Source: an uncultured Lachnospiraceae bacterium
GTDB taxonomy: Bacteria; Bacillota; Clostridia; Lachnospirales; Lachnospiraceae
Direction: 5' to 3'
Length of the DNA: 5,759 nucleotides
Assembly: GCA_900555195.1 (NCBI GenBank)
Contig: USKC01000208.1
Coordinates: forward strand, 1-5,759
Shown: positions 1 through 5,759 of the stretch, piece by piece
Layout: each line of letters begins with the position of its first letter
How positions within the stretch are numbered: the first letter of the stretch is position 1
Program-made: the position numbers and the translations under genes
Notes under the pieces: model-generated
The model's database searches: none
Told to the model about the DNA's origin: nothing
What the model saw: the letters and a program-made list of their open reading frames with translations, nothing else

Positions 1-40
1 CACCGCCTTTTCCTGACGTAACAACAATTACTTCACTCAT
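1..40 (-). CDS. minD: Septum site-determining protein MinD, N-terminal fragment (runs off the left edge)
   Basis: Only the first 13 codons are present, reading MSEVIVVTSGKGG. This is the typical MinD opening: a short hydrophobic beta strand leading into the deviant Walker A motif (KGGxGKT), of which K11-G12-G13 are visible. MinD is a membrane-associated ATPase that recruits MinC and so keeps FtsZ rings away from unsuitable sites. The ATG at 38-40 is preceded by a clear Shine-Dalgarno GGAGG (complement of 48-52) with 7 bases of spacing, which supports this start. It follows minC by 46 bases on the same strand, the usual minC-minD order. A related ParA/Mrp-type ATPase would begin similarly, but the position right after minC makes MinD by far the likeliest call. 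The rest of the gene, and any minE, lies outside the window. Confidence 0.9.
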   Translation of the reverse strand, partial: MSEVIVVTSGKGG

Positions 41-86
41 GCAAATACCTCCGGTTCGGAATATTTGTCCCCCGGACGGCTGCTCG

Positions 87-785
87 TCAGCGCATCAGGC
101 CGCCTGGGTATTCATTCGTGATTGGTCTCAGGACTATGCGGCCTTTTTCCACATAAGCCATCTGCGGCTGTATCTTGGCCGGAAGGCTTCGTCTTCTGTA
201 AAGCAGGCCATAAAGCGGGCCTCTTTGTTTGTCTTCAGTCTGATATTTGAAATCCCCTATTTTTAATTTTTGCGGGGTCATTTCAAGCGCTGCTATATAG
301 TGTTCCTTTCCTGATATATATGCGTTTCCGCGCAGGGCTCCCAGCACAACAATGCTTCCTGTGCTGATAACGCTGGCACCTGCTTCCACATCTCCCAGAA
401 TAATGATGCCGGATTCGGTTTCGAGCATTTGTCCCCGCCTCAGCGTGCCTCGATAGAACTGGGCGGAAGCGTTTTCCTGCATCCGCACAAAAGCATTCAC
501 CGCCTTGCTGTAAAACCGGTCCAGTTCTTCGTCCTTTCCTACAATGCAGGTAATGTTCAGTTGGGAATTGTCCGTAATCGTCTGTACCATGCGAAGTTCT
601 TCCTGCTTCGACAGCGTACGTCCCTCAAAGGATACCGCCACAGCGGCATCCCGGAAGAAGGCGGCGCTTTCCCGGAATTTAACGGCTACCTGCTCAAGAA
701 GCTCCGAAAATTCCATGCCGCTGTCCAGGAAAAGCTGAATTCCGTTCGGATAACTTTTAAGTATGACTGCGTTTTTTGCATCCAT
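87..785 (-). CDS. minC: Septum site-determining protein MinC (FtsZ assembly inhibitor)
   Basis: A 232-residue protein, the usual size for MinC. Residues 1 to about 100 form the N-terminal domain that acts on FtsZ; the stretch FSELLEQVAVKFRESAAFF (26-44) followed by VSFEGRTLS (51-59) fits the family. Residues about 111-222 form the C-terminal beta-helix that dimerises and binds MinD. It opens with YRGTLRRGQ (111-119) and contains the diagnostic GDVEAGASVISTGSIVVLGA (131-150), then LRGNAYISG. The closing part (AYVEKGRIVLRPI, 210-222) is also typical. A basic stretch around 186-204 appears longer than usual for the family. The ATG at 783-785 is the first usable start in this frame: no ATG, GTG or TTG lies between it and the PBP2 stop codon. 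Its ribosome-binding site is atypical (listed separately). The gene lies 26 bases after the PBP2 gene and before minD, so it is probably co-transcribed with the elongation genes. Confidence 0.95.
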   Translation of the reverse strand: MDAKNAVILKSYPNGIQLFLDSGMEFSELLEQVAVKFRESAAFFRDAAVAVSFEGRTLSKQEELRMVQTITDNSQLNITCIVGKDEELDRFYSKAVNAFVRMQENASAQFYRGTLRRGQMLETESGIIILGDVEAGASVISTGSIVVLGALRGNAYISGKEHYIAALEMTPQKLKIGDFKYQTEDKQRGPLYGLLYRRRSLPAKIQPQMAYVEKGRIVLRPITNEYPGGLMR

Positions 786-794
786 TTGCCTATC

Positions 795-803
795 ATCACC
801 ACC
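795..803 (-). promoter_or_regulatory. Atypical ribosome-binding site of minC
   Basis: Read on the minus strand this is GGTGGTGAT, matching 8 of 9 positions of the extended Shine-Dalgarno consensus GGAGGTGAT, with the central A replaced by T. It ends 9 bases before the minC ATG, but the core GGTGG is 13 bases away, longer than at the neighbouring genes (7-10). It sits in a short run of GAT/GGT trinucleotides. No better purine-rich site is present in the 26-base gap after the PBP2 stop, so I infer moderate initiation or coupling to upstream translation. Confidence 0.5.
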
Positions 804-811
804 ATCTATCT

Positions 812-3685
812 TTAATCGCCTGAGGTGGTTACAGCTTCCGGCCGCTCCGCCGTCCCGCTGATCAGTTCCTCTTCATCCTCAAGGCCAAAATAATACTCGA
901 TCACCTTACAGGAAATCTGCGCCGCATAATCAGAGGAATATCCGTTTCCGATTCGTGTGGCGATGGCAATCTGCGGATCATCATAGGGAGCATAACCAAC
1001 GAACAGGCCGTGAGGGGGTTTCATGCTGTTTTCATCAGCCGTTCCCGTTTTTCCGGCAGTTTCAATGCTCAGTTCATTGAAGTAGGTCTTCTTCTCTACA
1101 ACGCCTTTCATGCCTTCGTGAATCGCATCCCAGTATGTGGTCGGCATCTCAATGGTATTGCGCACCTCCGGCGTGAAATCTTCCAGGAGATTGCCGTTAC
1201 GATCCGTCACTTTATCCAGCAGGCTGAGATTATAACAGGTTCCGCTGTTGGCCACCGTCGCCACATAACGGGCGAGCCCCACGGTCGTATAGCTGTGGTT
1301 CCCCTGACCGATGGCGGAAAGGGCCGCATTGTCCGTGGATACCTGCGGTGAGGATTCTTCGATCTCAATGCCTGATTTATCCGTCAGCCCGTACAGATCC
1401 GCATAGGTCCGCATGATCTCATTGGCCTTATCCGAATCAAAGGAAGTGGTATCCGTTCCGCCGCCCATCCGGTATGCCATCTCATAGAAGAAGAAGTTAC
1501 AGGAATTGGCGATCGCTTCCGAAATATTCAAGTTGCCATGGCTTCCCGGCGCGATCCAGCAGCGCAGCGCACGATCCGAAAATCGGGTGAAATATCCGAC
1601 GCAGTTAACGGTCTCATCAATCGTGGCAGTCTGGCTCATCAGTATTGCGGAAGCGGATACCATCTTATAAGTGGAACCCGGCGCGCTGCGCATCTGCGTA
1701 GCGTAATCCCACAATGGCTTAGACAGGTCATTCTGAAGTCCCGCATAATAATCCGCGTCAATCCCATTTGCAAGCTTGTTGTTGTCATAGCTGGGATAGC
1801 TGACCAGAGCCAGAACCTCACCTGTGTTGGGATCCACCACCACGCAGGATCCGGAGAACGGATCCAAAGCCAGCTGGGCCGGGGTGATCTGGAGTTCCTC
1901 GATCAGTCCGGTCATAAAGGTATAGGCGGATACTGCACCTGAGGCCAAGTCATTCTCCTCTTCCTCCGAAACAGAGACGATATCCTGCTCAATCAGTATC
2001 ATACATATCTGACGCCCATTGATGGCATTGTCCCGAAGCATGTATTTATACATCAGTTTATGGAAATCCGTCACATCCAGTTCCAGAAGAATGTACTCCA
2101 CCAGCTGGTCAAACACTTCCGACGAATCCGCATAACTCGCCTCCATATCCAGCTTTGTCACGTCCACCCAGTTCTGGGAGATCGCATATTCCAGAAATTC
2201 GCTGAGAGAAAGGGTTTCTTCCGTGGTCCACTGCTGATAGGTGGCATCCTGCGTATCCACAGAAAGAATGCCTGTATCCGTCATCAGGAGGTCATTGACA
2301 ATATAACTCTCATAGGCCTGGAACTCTTTGTCCAGTTCATTATAAGGGGTTCTTCCCGTATAGAGTTCCTGATTCAACCATTCCCAAAGCCAGTCTTTCC
2401 GCTCCAGAAACGCCTGATATACCGCTTTCTCATTCTCACCCGCAGAAGGAGCCGCGAGATGCTCCATGTCAATCACATTGTTATTAATCAGGGCAAAATA
2501 GACATCATCAATCGGAATGCGTATCTTACTTCCCATCCCGGATGTCACCTCAAATTCTTTTACATTGACAATCTTGTCCAGGAGAATGCCCGCGATGGAC
2601 TGTTCCAGAATATTATAAATCGCTTCCTGCAGATCCGCATCCAGGGAAAGATATACATTTCCGCCGGCTACCGGATCAATCCGCCCTTCCGACTCGATTT
2701 CCTTTCCTAAGTTGTCCACATAGATGGTTTCGCTTCCCTTCTCTCCCTGAAGGTACGTCTCCATCACTTTCTCAATGCCGGATTTGCCGACGGTATCGTT
2801 CATCTCATAACGTTCCTCACCTGAACCGTCGTCTGTTTCCGCATTCAGCTCTTCCAGTTCGTCGGAGGAGATTTTTCCTGTATAGCCGATGATATGGGAA
2901 AAATAGGTGCCGTTCACATATCTGCGGATCGTATCTTCCGCAATATCTATACCGAGAAGTTCCTCGTTGTTTTCCTTAATCGCCGCTACCGTTTCCTCGC
3001 TCACATCCGTCGCAATCGTGGTCGGTATGTATTTCTGGTAATTATTGGCCTTCATCGCATATCTGATTGTGACAAGCTTAAGGACTTCCTCTTTCGTATA
3101 TCCCATGCCTGGAACGAAGGTGTCAGAATCCTCCGGATCTGAATACCCCCCTATTCCGAATGACGTGGCCAGATAATCGATCACATCCTGGGGCGTTGCA
3201 TTCTTTTCCTTCTCTTTCAGGGAATCCGTAGAGGAATACCCATATACATCCGCAAGGAAGCGCAGCAGCCTTGTTCCGGTAACGCTGAACGCATATTCCC
3301 CGTTTTTATCGAGGTAGATATTAAAATCGCTCACCACATCATCCCCGTTCGCTTCCAAAATGCGAATGGTCTTAAGCAGGGTAGCATTCATGTTCGCGTT
3401 CTTATTTTTGGACTCGTATACGTCCTCTATCGTAACCGAATAGGCGAGTTCATCATATGCCAGAAGCTTTCCGTTTCTGTCATAAATATTGCCTCGCGTG
3501 CTGGGGATGGAACGTTCTTTCTTGATTTTCAGGGAAAATTCATTCAGATAGTTCTCTCCGTTCACGATCTGAAGTTCAAATACCCTGTGTATCAGCACAC
3601 CGCCCAGGGCAAGAAAGATCAGCGTCAGCACCATCGTTCTGGAGGTTATAAAGTTAACAAAATGATCCCTTAATCTTTCTAACAA
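812..3685 (-). CDS. mrdA: Class B penicillin-binding protein 2 (peptidoglycan D,D-transpeptidase of the elongasome), long clostridial form
   Basis: A 957-residue membrane-anchored transpeptidase that cross-links peptidoglycan stems during side-wall growth, normally working with RodA and MreBCD. A short cytoplasmic start precedes one membrane segment (about 17-36). The pedestal/dimerisation domain follows, with STRGNIYDRNGKLLAYD (62-78) and HIIGYTGKIS (264-273). The transpeptidase domain starts near 607 and carries all three active-site motifs: S671-T-Y-K674 (nucleophile S671), S728-C-N730 and K879-T-G881. It is about 240 residues longer than common PBP2 proteins of about 600-720 residues; the excess lies at about 365-606, between DADLQ and the start of the transpeptidase fold. 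C695, C709 and H716 lie near the active site and may bind metal. The start is TTG, directly after the mreD stop codon; the first internal ATG (M18) would cut into the membrane anchor. The mre operon context favours the elongation PBP over the division or sporulation paralogues (PBP3, SpoVD). Catalytic motifs are intact, so it should be active. Confidence 0.95.
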   Translation of the reverse strand: MLERLRDHFVNFITSRTMVLTLIFLALGGVLIHRVFELQIVNGENYLNEFSLKIKKERSIPSTRGNIYDRNGKLLAYDELAYSVTIEDVYESKNKNANMNATLLKTIRILEANGDDVVSDFNIYLDKNGEYAFSVTGTRLLRFLADVYGYSSTDSLKEKEKNATPQDVIDYLATSFGIGGYSDPEDSDTFVPGMGYTKEEVLKLVTIRYAMKANNYQKYIPTTIATDVSEETVAAIKENNEELLGIDIAEDTIRRYVNGTYFSHIIGYTGKISSDELEELNAETDDGSGEERYEMNDTVGKSGIEKVMETYLQGEKGSETIYVDNLGKEIESEGRIDPVAGGNVYLSLDADLQEAIYNILEQSIAGILLDKIVNVKEFEVTSGMGSKIRIPIDDVYFALINNNVIDMEHLAAPSAGENEKAVYQAFLERKDWLWEWLNQELYTGRTPYNELDKEFQAYESYIVNDLLMTDTGILSVDTQDATYQQWTTEETLSLSEFLEYAISQNWVDVTKLDMEASYADSSEVFDQLVEYILLELDVTDFHKLMYKYMLRDNAINGRQICMILIEQDIVSVSEEEENDLASGAVSAYTFMTGLIEELQITPAQLALDPFSGSCVVVDPNTGEVLALVSYPSYDNNKLANGIDADYYAGLQNDLSKPLWDYATQMRSAPGSTYKMVSASAILMSQTATIDETVNCVGYFTRFSDRALRCWIAPGSHGNLNISEAIANSCNFFFYEMAYRMGGGTDTTSFDSDKANEIMRTYADLYGLTDKSGIEIEESSPQVSTDNAALSAIGQGNHSYTTVGLARYVATVANSGTCYNLSLLDKVTDRNGNLLEDFTPEVRNTIEMPTTYWDAIHEGMKGVVEKKTYFNELSIETAGKTGTADENSMKPPHGLFVGYAPYDDPQIAIATRIGNGYSSDYAAQISCKVIEYYFGLEDEEELISGTAERPEAVTTSGD
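1868..2593 (-). other. Large insertion domain within PBP2 (residues about 365-606)
   Basis: This part of the PBP2 gene encodes about 240 residues between the end of the dimerisation region (SLDADLQEAIYNILEQ, 347-362) and the beginning of the transpeptidase fold (CVVVDPNTGEVLALVSYPSY, 614-633). In ordinary class B PBPs these two landmarks are only about 25-35 residues apart. The segment is acidic, looks mainly helical and has an aromatic patch with W432, W434 and W436. I see no catalytic motif, membrane segment or repeat in it. It is in frame with no sign of a frameshift. From memory, similar long PBP2 proteins occur in other Clostridia, so it is probably an inherited lineage-specific domain. 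Its function is unknown to me. Boundaries are approximate. Confidence 0.75.
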
Positions 3686-4195
3686 TTATTCATTACTCCT
3701 TCGCGTACCAGCCTCCAGCTTTTTATGTATGAGCAGAAGCAGCGGGTAGGCGGCAAACGCAATCACAATAGTATACACCGCTTCAGGCACAATCACATGC
3801 AGGAGGTAAAACCCAATGTCAAGCCTGTTCCTTAAAAGGAACAACAGGCAATAGCATAAAAATCCATATCCCAAATCACTGGCCAAAATCAGAATCAACG
3901 GCAGTTTAACATCTTCCGGATAGAAAATCCGCTGAAACATGCCGTTGATATATCCAATTATCATATACAGTAACGCATAAAACCCAATCACCTCTCCGCT
4001 GAGAATATCCGCCAGCAGGCCGCAGGCAAATCCGGTCACCAGACCGTACTTTTCTCCGTTCATAAAGCCGCAGGCGGCGACGAAGACAACCAGCAGGTTC
4101 GGCATGATCCCGCCGAAATCCAGTACGGGTAGGATGGTGGACTGCAGAATGAAGCAAACGAGCGTAAGAAGGGCAGTTACCAGATATTTTTTCAT
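3686..4195 (-). CDS. mreD: Rod shape-determining membrane protein MreD
   Basis: A 169-residue, very hydrophobic protein of typical MreD length, with five or six predicted membrane segments (about 5-22, 32-46, 50-66, 70-87, 96-121 and 128-156). The conserved family stretch is visible as G51-LVTGFACGLLADILSG-E68, a glycine-rich helix with an Asp at 63. The C-terminus is a short basic cytoplasmic tail (HKKLEAGTRR). MreD connects MreC and the cytoplasmic MreB filaments to the PBP2/RodA wall-synthesis complex in the membrane; this role comes from family knowledge. The ATG at 4193-4195 is supported by an AAAGG site (complement of 4205-4209) with 9 bases of spacing. The gene begins 15 bases after mreC, and its TAA stop is followed with no gap by the TTG start of the PBP2 gene. 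Sequence conservation in this family is weak, so the call rests on topology, the glycine motif and gene order together. Confidence 0.93.
   Translation of the reverse strand: MKKYLVTALLTLVCFILQSTILPVLDFGGIMPNLLVVFVAACGFMNGEKYGLVTGFACGLLADILSGEVIGFYALLYMIIGYINGMFQRIFYPEDVKLPLILILASDLGYGFLCYCLLFLLRNRLDIGFYLLHVIVPEAVYTIVIAFAAYPLLLLIHKKLEAGTRRSNE
3696..3701 (-). promoter_or_regulatory. Ribosome-binding site supporting the TTG start of the PBP2 gene
   Basis: On the minus strand this reads AAGGAG, a strong Shine-Dalgarno core inside the last codons of mreD. It lies 10 bases before the TTG at 3683-3685. A nearer ATG (3691-3693) is only 2 bases from the site and opens a four-codon frame ending in TAG, so it cannot start PBP2. 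No ATG in the PBP2 frame occurs before codon 18, inside the membrane anchor. The site therefore decides for TTG. Confidence 0.75.
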
Positions 4196-4210
4196 AACAG
4201 ATCGCCTTTC

Positions 4211-5089
4211 CTAACCTTCATCCAAAATTTGCTGTTTCTTTTCCAGGATTACAAGTACTTCCTGTATCTGCTGAAAATCCACCGCAGGGGTTAGATATCC
4301 TGACTTGGTCTGATTGTTGGAGGAAGTATCAATGGAACTGATAAAGCCGATCGGAATTCCCGGCAGATACTTGCTGCTGATATTGGAAGTCACAACCTTA
4401 TCTCCCACTTCCACCTGGTCGTCCCTGTCAGAAAGCTGTTCAAAGCGGATCATTCCCTGTGACATCATAGCCTGAAGGTCACCTGTAACCAAAAGATTCT
4501 TGGAACTTGAGAGAATTGTTCCATATACATTGGAATTATCGGCAATGATGGAGAGAACCCGGGAATAATTAGGCCCCACACTTACCACCCGGCCTGCAAG
4601 GCCGCTTCCGGCAAGCACATTCATATCCACTTCAATTCCATCCTCTGAACCTTTATCGATGATAAAGGAATAAAACCAGTTGCTGGAATCACTCGCAATC
4701 ACCCGTGCGCCAGTTTTCTCATAATCTGAGGTAGCTTCATCAATCGCGTATAATTCCCGGAGGCTGTCCAGTTCATACTTATCCTGCTGAAGCTGTGCAT
4801 TTTCCATAGTCAGCTCATCAATCTGTTCCTGAAGCCTCTGATTTTCGGCCAGGGCATCCTCAAGCTTTCCCATCTCTTCTGCACGGTCATACAGGTAACC
4901 TCCAACCGACGCGATCCCTTCCTGGAACGGAACGACCACATAGCCTGCCACCGCACGCAGTGGTCCTTCAAACAGATCCGTCCGGAAGGTAACAATCATC
5001 AAAAGCACGCATGCAGCAGACAAGATCAATAAAAGATACTTGCTTGGCAGCGTAAACTTATTTTTCCTTTTCTTGATTACAGGACTCAT
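4211..5089 (-). CDS. mreC: Rod shape-determining protein MreC
   Basis: A 292-residue bitopic protein of typical MreC size. A basic cytoplasmic start (KKRKNK, 6-11) leads into one membrane segment (about 18-34). An extracytoplasmic coiled coil follows (about 66-115, rich in E, L and Q), then the two beta-barrel subdomains (about 126-285). Family-like stretches include ARVIASDSSNWFYSFIIDKG (128-147), GLAGRVVSVGPNYSRVLSII (163-182) and the late GDKVVTSNISSKYLPGIPIG (229-248). MreC is the scaffold that binds PBP2 outside the membrane and MreB/MreD at the inner side, activating side-wall synthesis (established for the family). The ATG overlaps the upstream mreB stop in an ATGA junction, which suggests translational coupling. 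An AAGGG site (complement of 5098-5102) lies 8 bases before it, inside the mreB coding sequence. Nothing is truncated or unusual. Confidence 0.96.
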   Translation of the reverse strand: MSPVIKKRKNKFTLPSKYLLLILSAACVLLMIVTFRTDLFEGPLRAVAGYVVVPFQEGIASVGGYLYDRAEEMGKLEDALAENQRLQEQIDELTMENAQLQQDKYELDSLRELYAIDEATSDYEKTGARVIASDSSNWFYSFIIDKGSEDGIEVDMNVLAGSGLAGRVVSVGPNYSRVLSIIADNSNVYGTILSSSKNLLVTGDLQAMMSQGMIRFEQLSDRDDQVEVGDKVVTSNISSKYLPGIPIGFISSIDTSSNNQTKSGYLTPAVDFQQIQEVLVILEKKQQILDEG

Positions 5090-5759
5090 TTACCCATCCC
5101 TTCAATCGCATAGGCGACGGATTTATAGTTCTCATCCTTCAGGATTTTGGAAAGGCCGAGAACTACGCTTTCTGACGGCCGTTCTGCCACATTTACCTTC
5201 AATCCTGTGCTGGCCTTCAGTTTATCCGCCAGATGGCTGATCTGGGAAGCGCCTCCCGTAAGATAAATGCCGTGACGGTAGATATCCGCCCCCAGTTCCG
5301 GAGGCGTGCGCTCCAGAATCTGCTTTACGCAATCTATAATCGTATTAAAATGCTCTTCCAGGCAGGAAGCCACCAGTTCTGTAGGAATCTCCCTTTCCAC
5401 AGGAAGGCCCGTTACAATATCCCTTCCGAATACTTCCGCGCCGGTTCCTGCCTCTTCCAGCTGCGCCAGGGATTTCTTAATGTTCTCAGCCGTCTTTCCG
5501 CCGATCAGCAGACCATATTCCTTACGGACTGCACTGCGGATCGCTTCATCGAATTTCAGGCCGCCCGTCTTAATCAGACGGCTCAGGACGATCCCGCCCA
5601 GAGAAAGAATGGAAACTTCCGTAGTATCATGGCCCACATTTACCACCAGCACGCCCTGAGAATTTTTCACGTCAATATCAAGACCCAGCCCGTCGGCTAC
5701 GGCCTTTTCCACAACCATGATCTTTCTCGCTTTTACATTGGCGTCCTTGATCAGATCAT
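5086..5759 (-). CDS. mreB: Divergent MreB-family bacterial actin homologue, C-terminal part (5' end off the right edge)
   Basis: The visible 223 codons correspond to about the last two thirds of an MreB protein. The frame stays open to the window edge, starting DLIKDANVKARKI, so the ATG at 5716-5718 is an internal Met and not the start. Shared landmarks are EVSILSLGGIV (counterpart of EVAVISLGGIV), TGGLKFDEAI, YGLLIGGKTAENIK, RDIVTGLP, a TPPELGADIYRHGIYLTGG block with the adenosine motif LTGGA, and a V-A-E-x-P segment before VVLGLSKIL. MreB polymerises under the membrane and guides wall synthesis. It is not a typical copy. The phosphate-2 motif DIGGGTTE is NVGHDTTE here, and the usual EEPMAAAIG segment is EKAVADGLG. 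ATP hydrolysis may therefore be altered, and a canonical MreB or Mbl could exist elsewhere in the genome. Position immediately before mreC supports the family call. The first nucleotide-binding motif (phosphate 1) is not in the window. Confidence 0.88.
   Translation of the reverse strand, partial: DLIKDANVKARKIMVVEKAVADGLGLDIDVKNSQGVLVVNVGHDTTEVSILSLGGIVLSRLIKTGGLKFDEAIRSAVRKEYGLLIGGKTAENIKKSLAQLEEAGTGAEVFGRDIVTGLPVEREIPTELVASCLEEHFNTIIDCVKQILERTPPELGADIYRHGIYLTGGASQISHLADKLKASTGLKVNVAERPSESVVLGLSKILKDENYKSVAYAIEGMGK

Noticed and set aside
41..86. Terminator or promoter between minC and minD
   Set aside because: The 46-base gap holds a good Shine-Dalgarno site, but I see no convincing hairpin followed by a T run on the minus strand and no clear -35/-10 pair.
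2060..2710. A long plus-strand open frame (216 codons) opposite the PBP2 gene
   Set aside because: It lies wholly antisense to a well-supported coding region, its product resembles no family I know, and it has the composition expected of a reverse-strand shadow. The other plus-strand frames (for example 429-815, 1010-1351, 1538-1942 and 5306-5659) were rejected for the same reason.
3679..3693. Four-codon frame ATG AAT AAT TGT TAG across the mreD/PBP2 junction as a leader peptide
   Set aside because: The ATG is only 2 bases from the AAGGAG site, too close for efficient initiation, and most of the frame is explained by the mreD end and PBP2 start. Chance is the simpler explanation.
4195..4211. 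Regulatory element in the mreC-mreD gap
   Set aside because: The 15-base gap is fully explained by the mreD ribosome-binding site and its spacer.
5086..5718. Calling the MreB homologue a complete 210-residue protein starting at the ATG at 5716-5718
   Set aside because: The frame continues without a stop to the window edge with MreB-like sequence (ANVKARKI before the Met). A start there would remove the whole first nucleotide-binding subdomain, so the gene is cut by the window edge.

Overview
The window is a compact, one-directional block of cell-shape and division-site genes, all read from the minus strand (right to left). In transcription order it holds the 3' part of an mreB-type actin homologue, mreC, mreD, a class B penicillin-binding protein (PBP2, mrdA type), minC and the first codons of minD. 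Gene junctions are very tight: a 4-base ATGA overlap, then gaps of 15, 0, 26 and 46 bases. No internal terminator or promoter is evident, so this looks like part of one operon whose promoter lies beyond the right edge and whose end lies beyond the left edge. No stretch over 300 bases lacks a gene. I see no RNA genes, mobile elements, CRISPR arrays or long repeats.

The gene order, the roughly balanced base composition, the purine-rich Shine-Dalgarno sites and the style of the proteins point to a Clostridia member. These protein features are an unusually long PBP2 and a divergent MreB with NVGHDTTE in place of DIGGGTTE. Lachnospiraceae is my best guess, made from memory of similar proteins and not from any search.

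Right part (4211-5759): MreB-like protein and MreC, the cytoplasmic and periplasm-facing scaffold components of the rod (elongasome) machinery. Middle (812-4195): MreD, the polytopic membrane partner, and PBP2, the transpeptidase that cross-links the lateral-wall peptidoglycan made by this machinery. Left (1-785): MinC, the FtsZ antagonist, and the start of MinD, the membrane ATPase that carries it. The operon therefore couples side-wall elongation with division-site placement, an arrangement also known from the Bacillus subtilis mreBCD-minCD cluster.

Nothing here looks like a wholly new system. The points most worth a second look are the altered nucleotide-binding motif in the MreB-like protein, a roughly 240-residue insertion in PBP2 just before its transpeptidase domain, and a Cys/Cys/His cluster near the PBP2 active site that may bind metal. 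The TTG start of the PBP2 gene, abutting the mreD stop, is also notable.
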